This document shows positions 8,354 through 16,998 of a stretch of DNA of 28,870 bases, in pieces; position 1 is the first letter of the stretch; each line of letters opens with the position of its first letter. Below the pieces are notes generated by a model. That model did no database searches, was not told where the DNA came from, and saw nothing but the letters and a program-made list of their open reading frames with translations. Origin of the DNA: Christensenella sp. UBA4379 (GTDB taxonomy: Bacteria > Bacillota > Clostridia > Christensenellales > Aristaeellaceae); NCBI GenBank assembly GCA_002391225.1, contig DGRV01000067.1, positions 1,381-30,250 on the forward strand. The letters run 5' to 3'. The position numbers and the translations under genes are program-made.

Positions 8354-8841
8354 GGGGCCGCCTGCGTTTTCTGCGCCTGCTGCTCTTTTTCCCAGGCCAG
8401 GTACTTTTTGATCGCCCCGCGGGCCAGCTCGTCGCAGCGGTTGTTCAGCTCGTTATCGGCGTGGCCCTTGACCTTGATGAAGCGCACCTGATGGGTCTGC
8501 AGCTGGGAGGCCAGCATGGTCCACAGGTCCTGATTGGCGACCGGGGTGCCGGCGGCGGTTTTCCAGCCCTTTTTCATCCAGGCGGAGAGCCAGTGCTGGG
8601 AAACGGCGTCGACCACATAGGTCGAATCGGAATACACGTCCACCTGGCAGGGCTTTTTGAGGGCCCCCAGCCCGCAGATGACGGCCAGCAGCTCCATGCG
8701 GTTGTTGGTGGTCTCCGGCGCGGAGCCGGACATTTCTTTTTCCTTGCCGCCGTACATCAGCACGGCCGCCCAGCCGCCCGGGCCCGGATTGCCCGAGCAG
8801 GCTCCGTCTGTATACAGCGTTACGTGGTGAAGTTCCGGCAT
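8350..8841 (-). CDS. rnhA: Ribonuclease HI
   Basis: RNase HI cuts the RNA strand of RNA-DNA hybrids, removing primers and R-loops. The four acidic catalytic positions are visible: Asp in YTDGACSGNPGPGG, Glu in NNRMELLAV, Asp in YSDSTYVV and Asp in RCDELARG. KVKGHADNELNNRCD carries the catalytic-loop His. At 163 residues it has the usual length. The open frame extends nine codons further upstream. ATG 8841 is preferred because AGGAGG sits 7 nt before it and the preceding SpoIID stop ends one base earlier. It belongs to the phoH-era operon. Confidence 0.95.
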   Translation of the reverse strand: MPELHHVTLYTDGACSGNPGPGGWAAVLMYGGKEKEMSGSAPETTNNRMELLAVICGLGALKKPCQVDVYSDSTYVVDAVSQHWLSAWMKKGWKTAAGTPVANQDLWTMLASQLQTHQVRFIKVKGHADNELNNRCDELARGAIKKYLAWEKEQQAQKTQAAP

Positions 8842-8842
8842 C

Positions 8843-10636
8843 TCATTCCTCCTGTACGGGGCTGACATATTTGAGCATCACATAGCCCTCCGCCGCGTCG
8901 GTGCGGACGCGGATCCAGTCTCCCTGCTGCTCCAGTACCGCCAGCTCCTGGCCATAGTACAGCCGCATCAGGATGTCGGAGGTCGTGTTGCTTTCCCGGC
9001 GCAGGTTCAGGGTGGAGTCGCTGGAGATCTGATTGACGATCACTTTGGTTTCGCCGGGACGGAGGGTCACCGGCATCAGGGTGGGGCGGGGCGTCGGCGT
9101 CGCCGGGGGCGCGGGGGTCGACAGGAAGGAAGCGCTCAGGGCTTTGGCCGTCTGGTAGGTATAGGGCACCCGTTTCAGGGTGATTCCCTGGTAATAATAG
9201 CGGAGAATCTGCCGGTAGCCCCAGCCCTCCTTGGCGGCCATCCGCTGGGCCCCGCGCTGGCTCAGGCCCACGCCGTGGCCGAAGCGCCGGGCTTGGAGGA
9301 CAAAGGCGCTCTTTTCTTCCCGCAGGGTGGTGACCTCGTTGTTCGCCCCGTTCAGGGAAAGGTTGAACGCGCTCTCCACCTCCCCGAAATAGGAAAGGGA
9401 AAGAATTACGGGCTGGGCAAGGTCCGTCCAACCGTCCAAAGAAGGAGTGGGGGCCGGGGTCGGGGACGGCAGATGGTTCAGGTAGATTTCTTCCTCGCCG
9501 TCGGGGGACGCCTGCTCCGGGGCGGGAGACGGAGAAGCCGGAGCATCTGTCGCGGCGGGCGTCTGCGCCGGAGCGGCGGAGTTCAGGAGAGTAACCTCTT
9601 CTTCGTTGTCGGGGGCGGGCTTGCCGCGGACGGAAACCAGGACGCTCAGCCGGAGGGTCTGATGGACCCCGCTGCCTTCGTTCGTCGGGCTTTCGAGGGA
9701 GGCCTCTGTGACAGCGCGGACCCGGACCTCCGTTTCCGGTCCGTACCCGCGCTGTACCAGGGTTTCCTGCAGGCGTGGCTTCAGGAAAGCGCCGAGGACA
9801 CCGGCGTTTTCATCTTTCCCCCAGGTCTTGGGGATCAGGAGGGAGAGGACCGGGCTTTCCTCGTTGGCCAGGTCGTAGGGGTCCGCCTTCTGGTGTACGT
9901 AGCCATAGGGGCCGTTTGTACCCCACACGTTTTCGATGCTTTCCACCAGGCCGCCGTTGCTGGCGGTGTAATAGCAGGGCACCATGCTGCCCTTGTAATA
10001 GACGCAGATTCCTTCCGTGCTTTGAACGGCGCTCCGGATGGACGGGGCGTCGGCAGTGATCCCGGCGTAGACCTGGTCGTTGGTGTTGTCCTCCACGTCG
10101 TAAGCCCGGTCCGGGTTCAGGTGGGTCAGGGCGTAGGTCCTGGCGGCGACGGCCTGGGCCTTGAGGGCTTCCAGAGGGAAAGCGCTGCTCATTTCATAGG
10201 GCAGCACGCCCAGCAGATATTCCTCGATCTCCAGCCTTGCCACGCAGCGCAGCAGGCCTTTGTCGATATCGAACAGCAGGTCCCCGCAGTACAGGGGATA
10301 GGCCCCGCCTACGCGGATGCCGTTCACCGCCTGCCCGGGGAGCTGGTGGCGCAGGAAGGTGACCTGTTTGCCCATGTCCCGCACCATGCCCTCGTAATAC
10401 AGGCGGATGCCGCCGTCCCGAAGCTGCAGCGTCACCTTGCTGCCCTGCTGAAAGGCCATCTCCCCGCAGGTATAGCTGCCGTCCAGCAGCAGCTCCGCCG
10501 TGTCGGTCAGGGCCAGCCTCGTCATCAGCACGCGGATGCTGCCGTCCGGGGTGCTTTCCCCGAGCGCGTGAACCGGCAGCACAAGCAGCAGGCAGAGGAG
10601 GAGCGCCGCCGGGCGGAGGAGGATCCTTCGGCTCAT
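8843..10636 (-). CDS. SpoIID/LytB domain protein with proline-rich insert and C-terminal SH3 domain
   Basis: SpoIID/LytB proteins act on peptidoglycan; SpoIID itself is a lytic transglycosylase used in engulfment, while others modify division or wall enzymes. This 597-residue protein has a signal peptide (residues 1-26). The SpoIID N-half lies near 126-240 (EIEEYLLGVLPYEMSSAFPLEALKAQAVAARTYAL). A Pro/Ala/Glu-rich low-complexity insert covers about 335-405. The SpoIID C-half follows (RRFGHGVGLSQRGAQRMA, then ILRYYYQGI, near 455-490). A bacterial SH3 domain is at about 525-595 (TLNLRRESNTTSDILMRL, GYVMLKYVSP). Its start overlaps the upstream stop by 4 nt. The SH3 domain and lack of other sporulation genes here argue for a general wall role, but a sporulation role is not excluded. 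Confidence 0.88.
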   Translation of the reverse strand: MSRRILLRPAALLLCLLLVLPVHALGESTPDGSIRVLMTRLALTDTAELLLDGSYTCGEMAFQQGSKVTLQLRDGGIRLYYEGMVRDMGKQVTFLRHQLPGQAVNGIRVGGAYPLYCGDLLFDIDKGLLRCVARLEIEEYLLGVLPYEMSSAFPLEALKAQAVAARTYALTHLNPDRAYDVEDNTNDQVYAGITADAPSIRSAVQSTEGICVYYKGSMVPCYYTASNGGLVESIENVWGTNGPYGYVHQKADPYDLANEESPVLSLLIPKTWGKDENAGVLGAFLKPRLQETLVQRGYGPETEVRVRAVTEASLESPTNEGSGVHQTLRLSVLVSVRGKPAPDNEEEVTLLNSAAPAQTPAATDAPASPSPAPEQASPDGEEEIYLNHLPSPTPAPTPSLDGWTDLAQPVILSLSYFGEVESAFNLSLNGANNEVTTLREEKSAFVLQARRFGHGVGLSQRGAQRMAAKEGWGYRQILRYYYQGITLKRVPYTYQTAKALSASFLSTPAPPATPTPRPTLMPVTLRPGETKVIVNQISSDSTLNLRRESNTTSDILMRLYYGQELAVLEQQGDWIRVRTDAAEGYVMLKYVSPVQEE

Positions 10637-11289
10637 TCCGGCTTCTCCTTTGGATGAAGGAGGTTAAAATCGTGCACCCTCGAAAGCGGCATCCAGTACA
10701 TGGCGTAGGTCAGGGTATAAAAAACAGCCCCGCCGTTTTCGTTCTTCCCGGCGGTGATCACGGCGCTTTCCTCGATCACCTGACGCACGAAGGGGGAGAC
10801 CTTCTCGTGGTTGGTCTCGCTGTAGGGGTCGAGGGCCAGCACCTGCTTTTCCCCCTGTACCTCCCGGGCCTGGCAGAGGGCCACGATGTGGCCGACCCGC
10901 AGGTTGCCCAGGGCCGCTCCGCCCCGGAGCAGGTGGTCATACAGGGTGTCCAGGTCGTTGCGCAGGCCGTCGCCCCGGTAGGAAAAGCCGAAGCGCTCCG
11001 CCTGGCCCTTTTCCTGCATCGCGGCAAGCAGGGCCGGGCGGTCCGTCCCGTCGTCTCCCCGGCCGCCGTTTTCCATGGAAAAGACGGCCAGGGCGTCCGC
11101 GTCAACCCGGAGACCGTTTAAAAAGCCCACGGCGTTGCCGATGGAAAAAATGCCGCAGCCCGCGTTGGACAGCGTCGCGTCGGAGCCCTGATAGCCATAG
11201 TTCTGCGTCCATTCACGGCAGCGCTGGTTGTACAGCCGCAGCGTCCGCCCCTGATAGTCCGCATACAGGTATTTGCCGGTCGGTGTCAT
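10633..11289 (-). CDS. C39-like papain-fold protein, probable cysteine peptidase
   Basis: This 218-residue protein shows the order of a papain-like/C39 peptidase. Cys45 is in SNAGCGIFSIGNA, His134 in RVGHIVAL and Asp154 in LALDPYS, spaced as a Cys-His-Asp triad. Gln34 could form the oxyanion hole. No signal peptide or membrane segment is seen, so as read it would act in the cytoplasm unless exported by another route. GGGGAGAG precedes ATG 11289. It sits between era and the SpoIID-like gene, overlapping the latter by 4 nt. Wall-peptide or protein cleavage is possible. A similar triad layout is seen in the protein at 24552-25118. The function is inferred from motifs only. Confidence 0.72.
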   Translation of the reverse strand: MTPTGKYLYADYQGRTLRLYNQRCREWTQNYGYQGSDATLSNAGCGIFSIGNAVGFLNGLRVDADALAVFSMENGGRGDDGTDRPALLAAMQEKGQAERFGFSYRGDGLRNDLDTLYDHLLRGGAALGNLRVGHIVALCQAREVQGEKQVLALDPYSETNHEKVSPFVRQVIEESAVITAGKNENGGAVFYTLTYAMYWMPLSRVHDFNLLHPKEKPE

Positions 11290-11313
11290 GCGTCTCTCCC
11301 CTTATTGGTCGCG

Positions 11314-12204
11314 TTATTTGATCACATATCCCAGGGTTTTCAGGTCGTCCGCGGAGTTGCGCCAGCCGGGACGGACCTTGACCCAGAGCTGGAGGTAAAT
11401 ATGGTAGCCGAACAGCTGCTCCATGTCCTCCCGGGCCTCCTGGCCGATCTGCCGGAGCGTCTGCCCGCCCTTGCCGATGATGATCCGCTTGTGGGATTCC
11501 TTCTCGCAGTACATGGTGGCGTCGATCTCGGTGGTGTTCTTATGCTTTTCAAACCGCAGGATTTCCACCCCGATCCCGTGGGGAACCTCTTCCCTCAGGT
11601 GAAGCAGGGCCTTTTCCCGGATCAGCTCGGCGCACAGCACCTGCTCGGGCTGGTCGGTCACCATGTCTTCCGGGAAGTAGCGGGGACCTATGGGCATGTG
11701 GCTGCTCAGATCCTGAATCAGAGCGTCCACCCCTTCGCCGGTGGAGGCGCTCAGGGGGATGAAGCTGTCAAAGGGCAGGTCCCGGAACTCGGCCATTACC
11801 TCCAGAAGCTTCTGCGGGGTGACCAGGTCGAGCTTATTATAGACCAGCACCTTATAGTCTTTCCTGGCGGAAAAATCCTGCACCAGCTGGCGGTCCCGGT
11901 CGGTGATGTGGGAGGCGTCCACCACCACCATGAGCGCGTCGATGCCCTTCATGGCCTCCGTCACGGACGCTTCCATGAATTCGCCCAGCCTGGTTCGGGG
12001 CCGGTTGACGCCGGGCGTGTCCACCAGAACGATCTGCCACTGGTCCCCGTTCATCACGCCCATCAGGCGGGAGCGGGTCGTCTGCGGCTTGCTGCTGACG
12101 ATGGAAATCTTCTCGCCCACCAGACGGTTGATCAGGGTCGATTTGCCCACGTTGGGGGAGCCGACGATGGCCGTAAAGCCGGAATGAAACGTTTGTTCCG
12201 CCAT
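11314..12204 (-). CDS. era: GTPase Era
   Basis: Era is an essential GTPase that binds 16S rRNA near its 3' end and helps assemble the 30S subunit. The 296-residue protein carries G1 GSPNVGKST, the switch I/G2 region with SKPQTTR, G3 DTPG, G4 NKLD and G5 SAS, followed by a type-2 KH domain with GKGGQTLRQIG. ATG 12204 is preferred: GGAAAGGAAG precedes it and the upstream ybeY-cdd stop is one base away. The frame is open for 31 further codons but these only overlap that gene. In the usual Firmicutes order recO follows era; here a C39-like gene does. Confidence 0.97.
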   Translation of the reverse strand: MAEQTFHSGFTAIVGSPNVGKSTLINRLVGEKISIVSSKPQTTRSRLMGVMNGDQWQIVLVDTPGVNRPRTRLGEFMEASVTEAMKGIDALMVVVDASHITDRDRQLVQDFSARKDYKVLVYNKLDLVTPQKLLEVMAEFRDLPFDSFIPLSASTGEGVDALIQDLSSHMPIGPRYFPEDMVTDQPEQVLCAELIREKALLHLREEVPHGIGVEILRFEKHKNTTEIDATMYCEKESHKRIIIGKGGQTLRQIGQEAREDMEQLFGYHIYLQLWVKVRPGWRNSADDLKTLGYVIK

Positions 12205-12205
12205 G

Positions 12206-13117
12206 TCATTCTTCCTTTCCAAGGTATTCGGAGGTGCCGGTGCTGGGGCCAAAGCCGTGAGGCAGCAGGTCGCTGAGCTTCGCGCTGGCTTTTTCATCGC
12301 CGTAAGCGACGAGGACCGTCATATCGGGAGAAAACTCAAACAGGGCCTGGCGGCAGATTCCGCAGGGCCAGGCCATGGCCTTGTCCGCGGCGATGGCGAT
12401 CTTGGTAAAATCCCTTTCGCCCTCGTAGACGGCCTTGAACAGGGCCGTCCTTTCCGCGCAGTTGGTGGCCCCGTAGGAGGCGTTTTCGATGTTGCAGCCC
12501 TGGTAGACCTTTCCTTCGCGCGTCAGCAGGGCCGCGCCGACGCGGAAATGGGAATAGGGCACGTAGGCGTGCTCCATGGCTTCCTTCGCCAGCCCGATCA
12601 GCTCGTCGTCCGTAATGCGGCCCATGCCGGCGCTGTCCAATGCCTTTTCTTCCATGGTCCTCATGCTCCTTTTTTCGTCTTCGTTCATATGGTCATAGCC
12701 GAACAGATGGAACAGCCCGTGCACCAGCAGGTAGGCCAGCTCCCTTTCCGGGCTGTGGCCGTATTCGGCCGCCTGGGCCCGGGCGTGGGGGAGGGAGATC
12801 ACAATGTCCCCCAGGAAGCAGGCGTCCTCGTCCGGGTCATACTCTCTTTTAAGAAGTTTTGGCGCCCTTCCCGCGGTGACGCCGGCGGGATAGGAAACCG
12901 CGGGAAAGCTCAAAACGTCCGTCGCCCGGTCGATGCCGCGCTGCGAAAGGTTCAGGCGGTGAATTTCCTCATCGTCCGTCAGAACAACATGAACGCACAG
13001 CGGCACGGAGATTTGCTCCGCCCGCTGTGCAGCATCCCCGGCGCGGGCCAGGAGGGCTTCCGTTTTCTCCGTCCGCCCTTCCGCTGCGCCGGGATTCCAT
13101 TCGAGTTCGAGTTTCAT
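12206..13117 (-). CDS. YbeY rRNA endonuclease fused to cytidine deaminase
   Basis: One uninterrupted 303-residue frame contains two enzymes. Residues about 1-170 are YbeY, the metal-dependent RNase for rRNA maturation and quality control, with DRATDVLSFP, FLGDIVIS and the zinc motif HGLFHLFGYDH. Residues about 175-303 are a tetrameric-type cytidine deaminase with VPYSHFRVGAALL, the Cys-Ala-Glu motif NCAERTALF and PCGICRQAL, so all zinc and proton-transfer residues are present. The join is MRTMEEKALDSAGMGRITDDELI, with no stop or start between them. AGGTGA precedes ATG 13117 at 8 nt. In Bacillus the order is ybeY-dgkA-cdd-era; dgkA is missing here and the neighbours are fused. A sequencing indel is unlikely to produce such a clean join, but cannot be ruled out. 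Confidence 0.9.
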   Translation of the reverse strand: MKLELEWNPGAAEGRTEKTEALLARAGDAAQRAEQISVPLCVHVVLTDDEEIHRLNLSQRGIDRATDVLSFPAVSYPAGVTAGRAPKLLKREYDPDEDACFLGDIVISLPHARAQAAEYGHSPERELAYLLVHGLFHLFGYDHMNEDEKRSMRTMEEKALDSAGMGRITDDELIGLAKEAMEHAYVPYSHFRVGAALLTREGKVYQGCNIENASYGATNCAERTALFKAVYEGERDFTKIAIAADKAMAWPCGICRQALFEFSPDMTVLVAYGDEKASAKLSDLLPHGFGPSTGTSEYLGKEE

Positions 13118-13124
13118 GTTCTGT

Positions 13125-15533
13125 TCACCTGTCAGGTTCTTCGTTGTTGCCTTCTTCCGTAGGCTCCGCCTCCGGGGTTTCGTCGGCGATGTCCTCCGCC
13201 ACGTCCCGGCCGGCGGGAATGTAGGCGGGCGCGTTTTCCGTCTCAATTTCTTCGGGCTTGGGCTGGTCCTGGAGCATGGCGTCCACGGCCAGGCTTTCGG
13301 GGGAGGGAGGCGGCGTTACGGGGGCCGGCGCGGCGGCTTCGGCGGGCTTTTGCTTGGGCTGGGCCGGAAGGGCGGTTTGCCTGCGCCTGGCCCCGCGGTC
13401 ATTGCGCTGCTTGTCGCCGGGATAGGCGACGCGCTCGTGGTTGACGCCCTTGAGCACAATGGTGCAGGCGGTGCAGATCTTGTCGATGTCCTGCAGAGTC
13501 AGGGGGGCGTTGTTGAGCTGGCCGTCGGACAGCTTGCCGCGCACGAGCTTGACGATGTAGCCCGTCAGCTCTTCCTGGGTCATGCTGTCCTTGCGGCTGC
13601 GGACGGCGGCCTCGATGGTGTCGCAGAGCATGATGATGGCTTCTTCCTTGGTGGAGGGCTTATTGCCCTCGTAGCGGAAGAGGTTGATGTCCACGGGGGT
13701 TCCGTTCGCCTGCTGGACGGCCTTGTGATAGAAGTACATCACCGGGCTATTGCCGTGGTGGTTGGCGACGATCTGCTGGATTTCCACCGGCAGGCGGTAT
13801 TCCCGCGCCAGCGCCAGCCCGTCCCGTGTGTGGGAGGTCAGGATTTTGGCGGAAATTTCCGGCTCGGTATGGTCGTGGGCGTTTTCTCCGCCCGCCTGGT
13901 TTTCGCTGAAATACTGGGGGCGCTTGAGCTTGCCGATGTCGTGATAGTAAGCGCCGACACGGGCCAGCACGGGGTTGGCCCCCACCGCTTCGGCGGACGC
14001 TTCCGCCAGATTGGCCACCAAAATGCTGTGGTGGTAGGTGCCCGGCGCTTCGATCATCAGCCGCTTTAAGAGCGGGGAGTTCGGGTTGCTCAGCTCCAGC
14101 AGGCGCATGGTGGTGGGCAGGTTAAAGGCGGACTCCAATATGGGCTGGAGGGCCATGGCCAGCAGGCCTGCCAGCACCGGGCCGGCCATGCTCAGCAGGG
14201 CCTCCTGCCAGACGTCCGTCCAGGAAGAGACGGTGATCATTGTCAGCCCGACCACGGTGATGAAGTTGAGGACGGCCGCTGCCACCCCGGCGATCAGCGG
14301 CTTAAAGCGGCTGCCGCTCTTGCGCATGATCATCCCCGCGGCGGTGCCGCCAATCAGGGTCATCAGGGTGACGCGGATCACGCTGGTGGAATCGTTTTCG
14401 CTGAAGCCCAGGATGAAGATGAGCATCAGGGCGCTCAGGGCCGTGTTGACGCTCAGGCCCGCCCGGACGGAATCCAGCGCGGTCAAAAGCAGCACGGCCA
14501 GCAGGAGCGGCATCAGATACAGGTTCAGCATTCGGGCCGCGGCGCTGAGGATCAGCGTGCCGCCCATCACCAGGCAGAGAATGAGCATCCTTCGGACTTC
14601 GCGGGTGAGCCCCACGGAAATATGGGAAAGCACCAGGTATAACAGGATCATGACGGCCAGGCCCAGCACGGAGGAGCCCGCGTAGGCGGCCAGGTTGATC
14701 TGATCCCCGCCCAGGAGGCCGAGGCTGCGCAGCAGGCCCAGCTGACTGGCGGTGACCCGGCCCTCGCCCTTGACCACGATGTTCTGCCCCTGCATGATGA
14801 CCACGGGCTCCACGTCGTCCCGGGCCTTCTGCCGGGCCTTTTCGGTCTCCGCCTCGTTGAGGACCATGTTGGGCTCGATGCACTCCCGAAGCACCGGCAG
14901 TGCCACGTTCTGCACCAGGGCCGTGTCAAACTTGGTGCCCATGGTGCTGGTGATTCCGCGGATGACCTCTTCCAGCTGCTCGCTGGTAAAATGGGTGTTC
15001 ATCCAAAGGTCGGTCATCGAGTACATGGACTCGCAGAGGGCGTCAAAATCCTCCTGGCTGGCGTTCATCAGCGTGCGGAGCTGGTGCTCGTTCATCACCA
15101 TGACGGTCAAAAGGGAGGCGGCGTATTGGAGCTCTTCCCGGGAATAGTCATTGCCCTGCTCTTTTTCCAGGGTTCCGCTGAACTGCCGGACAGCGGCCAG
15201 CTGGGAATAAATCTGGTCCAGCTTGGTCATGACCCGGGGTTTGACCTCGTCGCTGTAGACGGTGACCGGCTGCACCCGGTTGGCCGCTTCGGTGCGCCTG
15301 GTTTCGGTGGTGATCTCGTCCACCACGTCCTTGGTCGCGGTGATCGTCACGTTCGGTACCTGGCCTAAAAGCAGGCTGTACTTTTTCGGAATCAGGCTGA
15401 CGACGAACAGCGCGGTCACCAAAATGGTCAGCACCGCGTACAAAAGGCCGCACTGGGCGCGGGCGCTGCGAAACAGCCCGCCTCGTTTTTTCGTTTTTCC
15501 GGGAATGGCGGAAGTAGTCTGAGGGTCGCTCAT
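13125..15533 (-). CDS. pgpH: 7TM-HD family c-di-AMP phosphodiesterase (PgpH/YqfF-like)
   Basis: Family members hydrolyse cyclic di-AMP to pApA through a cytoplasmic HD domain. The 802-residue protein has a first membrane segment at about 30-50 and an extracellular domain to about 260. A block of hydrophobic helices (about 265-470) follows. The HD domain starts with TYHHSILVANLAEASAEAVG and has the metal pair in AYYHDIGK (near 530), ENAHDHTE and ANHHG. The last roughly 100 residues are low-complexity, rich in Pro, Ala and Glu, and extend beyond the usual end of the family. AAAGGAG lies 11 nt before ATG 15533, five bases after the phoH stop. Confidence 0.93.
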   Translation of the reverse strand: MSDPQTTSAIPGKTKKRGGLFRSARAQCGLLYAVLTILVTALFVVSLIPKKYSLLLGQVPNVTITATKDVVDEITTETRRTEAANRVQPVTVYSDEVKPRVMTKLDQIYSQLAAVRQFSGTLEKEQGNDYSREELQYAASLLTVMVMNEHQLRTLMNASQEDFDALCESMYSMTDLWMNTHFTSEQLEEVIRGITSTMGTKFDTALVQNVALPVLRECIEPNMVLNEAETEKARQKARDDVEPVVIMQGQNIVVKGEGRVTASQLGLLRSLGLLGGDQINLAAYAGSSVLGLAVMILLYLVLSHISVGLTREVRRMLILCLVMGGTLILSAAARMLNLYLMPLLLAVLLLTALDSVRAGLSVNTALSALMLIFILGFSENDSTSVIRVTLMTLIGGTAAGMIMRKSGSRFKPLIAGVAAAVLNFITVVGLTMITVSSWTDVWQEALLSMAGPVLAGLLAMALQPILESAFNLPTTMRLLELSNPNSPLLKRLMIEAPGTYHHSILVANLAEASAEAVGANPVLARVGAYYHDIGKLKRPQYFSENQAGGENAHDHTEPEISAKILTSHTRDGLALAREYRLPVEIQQIVANHHGNSPVMYFYHKAVQQANGTPVDINLFRYEGNKPSTKEEAIIMLCDTIEAAVRSRKDSMTQEELTGYIVKLVRGKLSDGQLNNAPLTLQDIDKICTACTIVLKGVNHERVAYPGDKQRNDRGARRRQTALPAQPKQKPAEAAAPAPVTPPPSPESLAVDAMLQDQPKPEEIETENAPAYIPAGRDVAEDIADETPEAEPTEEGNNEEPDR

Positions 15534-15538
15534 TTTGT

Positions 15539-16501
15539 TCAGCTCCTTTGCCGAGCCGCTTCGTATTTCTGGTAGGCGGCGACGATCCGGCGCACCAGTT
15601 CATGCCGGACGACGTCTTCCTCTGTCAGGCGGATCATCCCGACGGCGGTTTCCTCGCGGAGGACCTCCATGGCCTGCACCAGGCCGGACATTCTGGCGTT
15701 GGGCAGGTCGATCTGGGAGACGTCACCCGTTACCACACAGCGGGAGCCCAGGCCGATCCGGGTCAGGAACATTTTCATCTGCTCCGGCGTGGTGTTCTGG
15801 GCCTCGTCCAAAATAATGAAGGAATGGGCCAGGGTCCGGCCGCGCATGAAGGCCAGGGGGGCCACTTCCAGCACGCCCCGCTCCGTCAGCCGGGCGTAGG
15901 CGTCCGCCCCCATGGTGTCATACAGGGCGTCGTACAGCGGGCGCAGGTACGGGTCGATCTTCTGGGTCATGTCGCCGGGCAGGAAGCCGAGCTTTTCGCC
16001 TGCCTCGACCGCCGGACGGGTCAGCACGATCCGGTCGACCTCCCGGTTTTTGAGGGCGGCGACCGCCATTACCACGGCCAGGTAGGTCTTGCCGGTGCCC
16101 GCCGGGCCGATGGCCAGCGTCAGCTCGTGGCGGCGGATGGCGTCCACGTACTGTTTTTGCCCGGGCGTCTTGCAGCGGATGGGGGCCCCCTTGTGCGTCA
16201 GGGCGATGATCTGGCTCATCAGCCCGTCTAGCTCGGAGAGCCGGCCGGACCGCGCCAGGAATATCACCGTGCGGGCCAGGGAGGGCTGGATACTCTCGCC
16301 CTTGCCGGCCAGGGCCATCAGCTTTTCGGCGCACTGGGCGGCGATCAGGACGTCCTCTTCGTTTTCCCCCTGGATTTCCAGCTGCTGGTCCCGGGGCCGC
16401 AGGGAAACATGCAGTTCGTCCTCAATCAGGGAAGCAATCTGATCCCCCGCCCCGAACAGGGATACGTAGGTGCTTTCCAGGGTCGTAAAGTGCTGATGCA
16501 A
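15539..16501 (-). CDS. phoH: PhoH-family ATPase (PhoH/YqfD-operon type)
   Basis: PhoH is a P-loop ATPase linked to RNA metabolism; it nearly always sits upstream of ybeY and era. Walker A GPAGTGKT lies near residue 131 and Walker B FIILDEAQN near 233, followed by VTGDVSQIDLP. ATG 16585 would add 28 residues with no ribosome site. TTG 16501 has GAAAGGAG 7 nt upstream and gives the family's usual length of 320 residues. It is the first gene of an eight-gene minus-strand operon. A weak promoter (TTGGAA, 15 nt, TATACT, about 16661-16687) can be seen upstream, but the spacer is short. Confidence 0.95.
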   Translation of the reverse strand: MHQHFTTLESTYVSLFGAGDQIASLIEDELHVSLRPRDQQLEIQGENEEDVLIAAQCAEKLMALAGKGESIQPSLARTVIFLARSGRLSELDGLMSQIIALTHKGAPIRCKTPGQKQYVDAIRRHELTLAIGPAGTGKTYLAVVMAVAALKNREVDRIVLTRPAVEAGEKLGFLPGDMTQKIDPYLRPLYDALYDTMGADAYARLTERGVLEVAPLAFMRGRTLAHSFIILDEAQNTTPEQMKMFLTRIGLGSRCVVTGDVSQIDLPNARMSGLVQAMEVLREETAVGMIRLTEEDVVRHELVRRIVAAYQKYEAARQRS

Positions 16502-16508
16502 TCGGTTG

Positions 16509-16516
16509 CTCCTTTC
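16509..16516 (-). promoter_or_regulatory. Ribosome binding site setting a TTG start for phoH
   Basis: GAAAGGAG on the minus strand lies 7 nt before TTG 16501. No such site precedes the longer ATG start at 16585, so the rare TTG start is preferred. Confidence 0.8.
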
Positions 16517-16701
16517 AACGCAACAAGTTGTGGTTGCCAAAAACCCTCCCCGTGCTGTTTTCATACGGATTTCCGCCGAAGCCATATGCAGATGCGGGAG
16601 GAATGATACAGCGATGACACAAAAGACGCCCGCAGATGCGCATGGACGAAACGGAAATCAGTATAAGCTTTAGGGAGGGCTTCCAATCGGGTGAACCGGT
16701 T

Positions 16702-16929
16702 TCAGATCATGAAACGTTTAATATCTTCCATCAGGTCGGCGCAGTCGTCGGAATAGACTTCCAGGGAGATGGGCTTGGACAGATCCAGGGAGAAAATGCC
16801 CAGGATGGACTTGGCGTCCACGACGTGACGACCGGCCCGCAGATCCATTTCGTAGGAGTAGCGGTTGACCGTATTGACAAATTCTTTTATTTCTTCAGCC
16901 TGAGAAAGTTTCAGCGTAACGGATTTCAT
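16702..16929 (-). CDS. HPr-like protein lacking the phosphorylatable histidine
   Basis: This 75-residue protein matches the HPr fold in its second half: VVDAKSILGIFSLDL corresponds to the HPr/Crh segment around Ser46, here Ser41. The GxHARPA segment with active His15 is absent, replaced by SQAEEIKEF. It therefore cannot pass phosphate in the sugar PTS. Crh of Bacillus also lacks His15 and acts only as a Ser-phosphorylated CcpA partner, so a regulatory role is one possibility. AGGAGGT lies 9 nt before the ATG, and a strong promoter lies just upstream. It is small, so other roles cannot be excluded. Confidence 0.85.
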   Translation of the reverse strand: MKSVTLKLSQAEEIKEFVNTVNRYSYEMDLRAGRHVVDAKSILGIFSLDLSKPISLEVYSDDCADLMEDIKRFMI

Positions 16930-16953
16930 CTTTATTGTACCTCCTGCTCTGTT

Positions 16954-16982
16954 ATTCTACCATAATGTACGCCTCGAATCAA
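16954..16982 (-). promoter_or_regulatory. Promoter of the HPr-like gene
   Basis: On the minus strand, TTGATT (16977-16982), a 17-nt spacer and TAGAAT (16954-16959) are followed by AGGAGGT and the ATG. It lies directly after the stop of the upstream CoA-transferase gene, so the HPr-like gene can be expressed independently. Confidence 0.82.
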
Positions 16983-16998
16983 GTTTTTCTTTCGGTTT

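Noticed and set aside
9275..10657. 460-residue plus-strand frame opposite the SpoIID gene
   Set aside because: It mirrors the SpoIID reading frame in GC-rich DNA and has no family match by eye.
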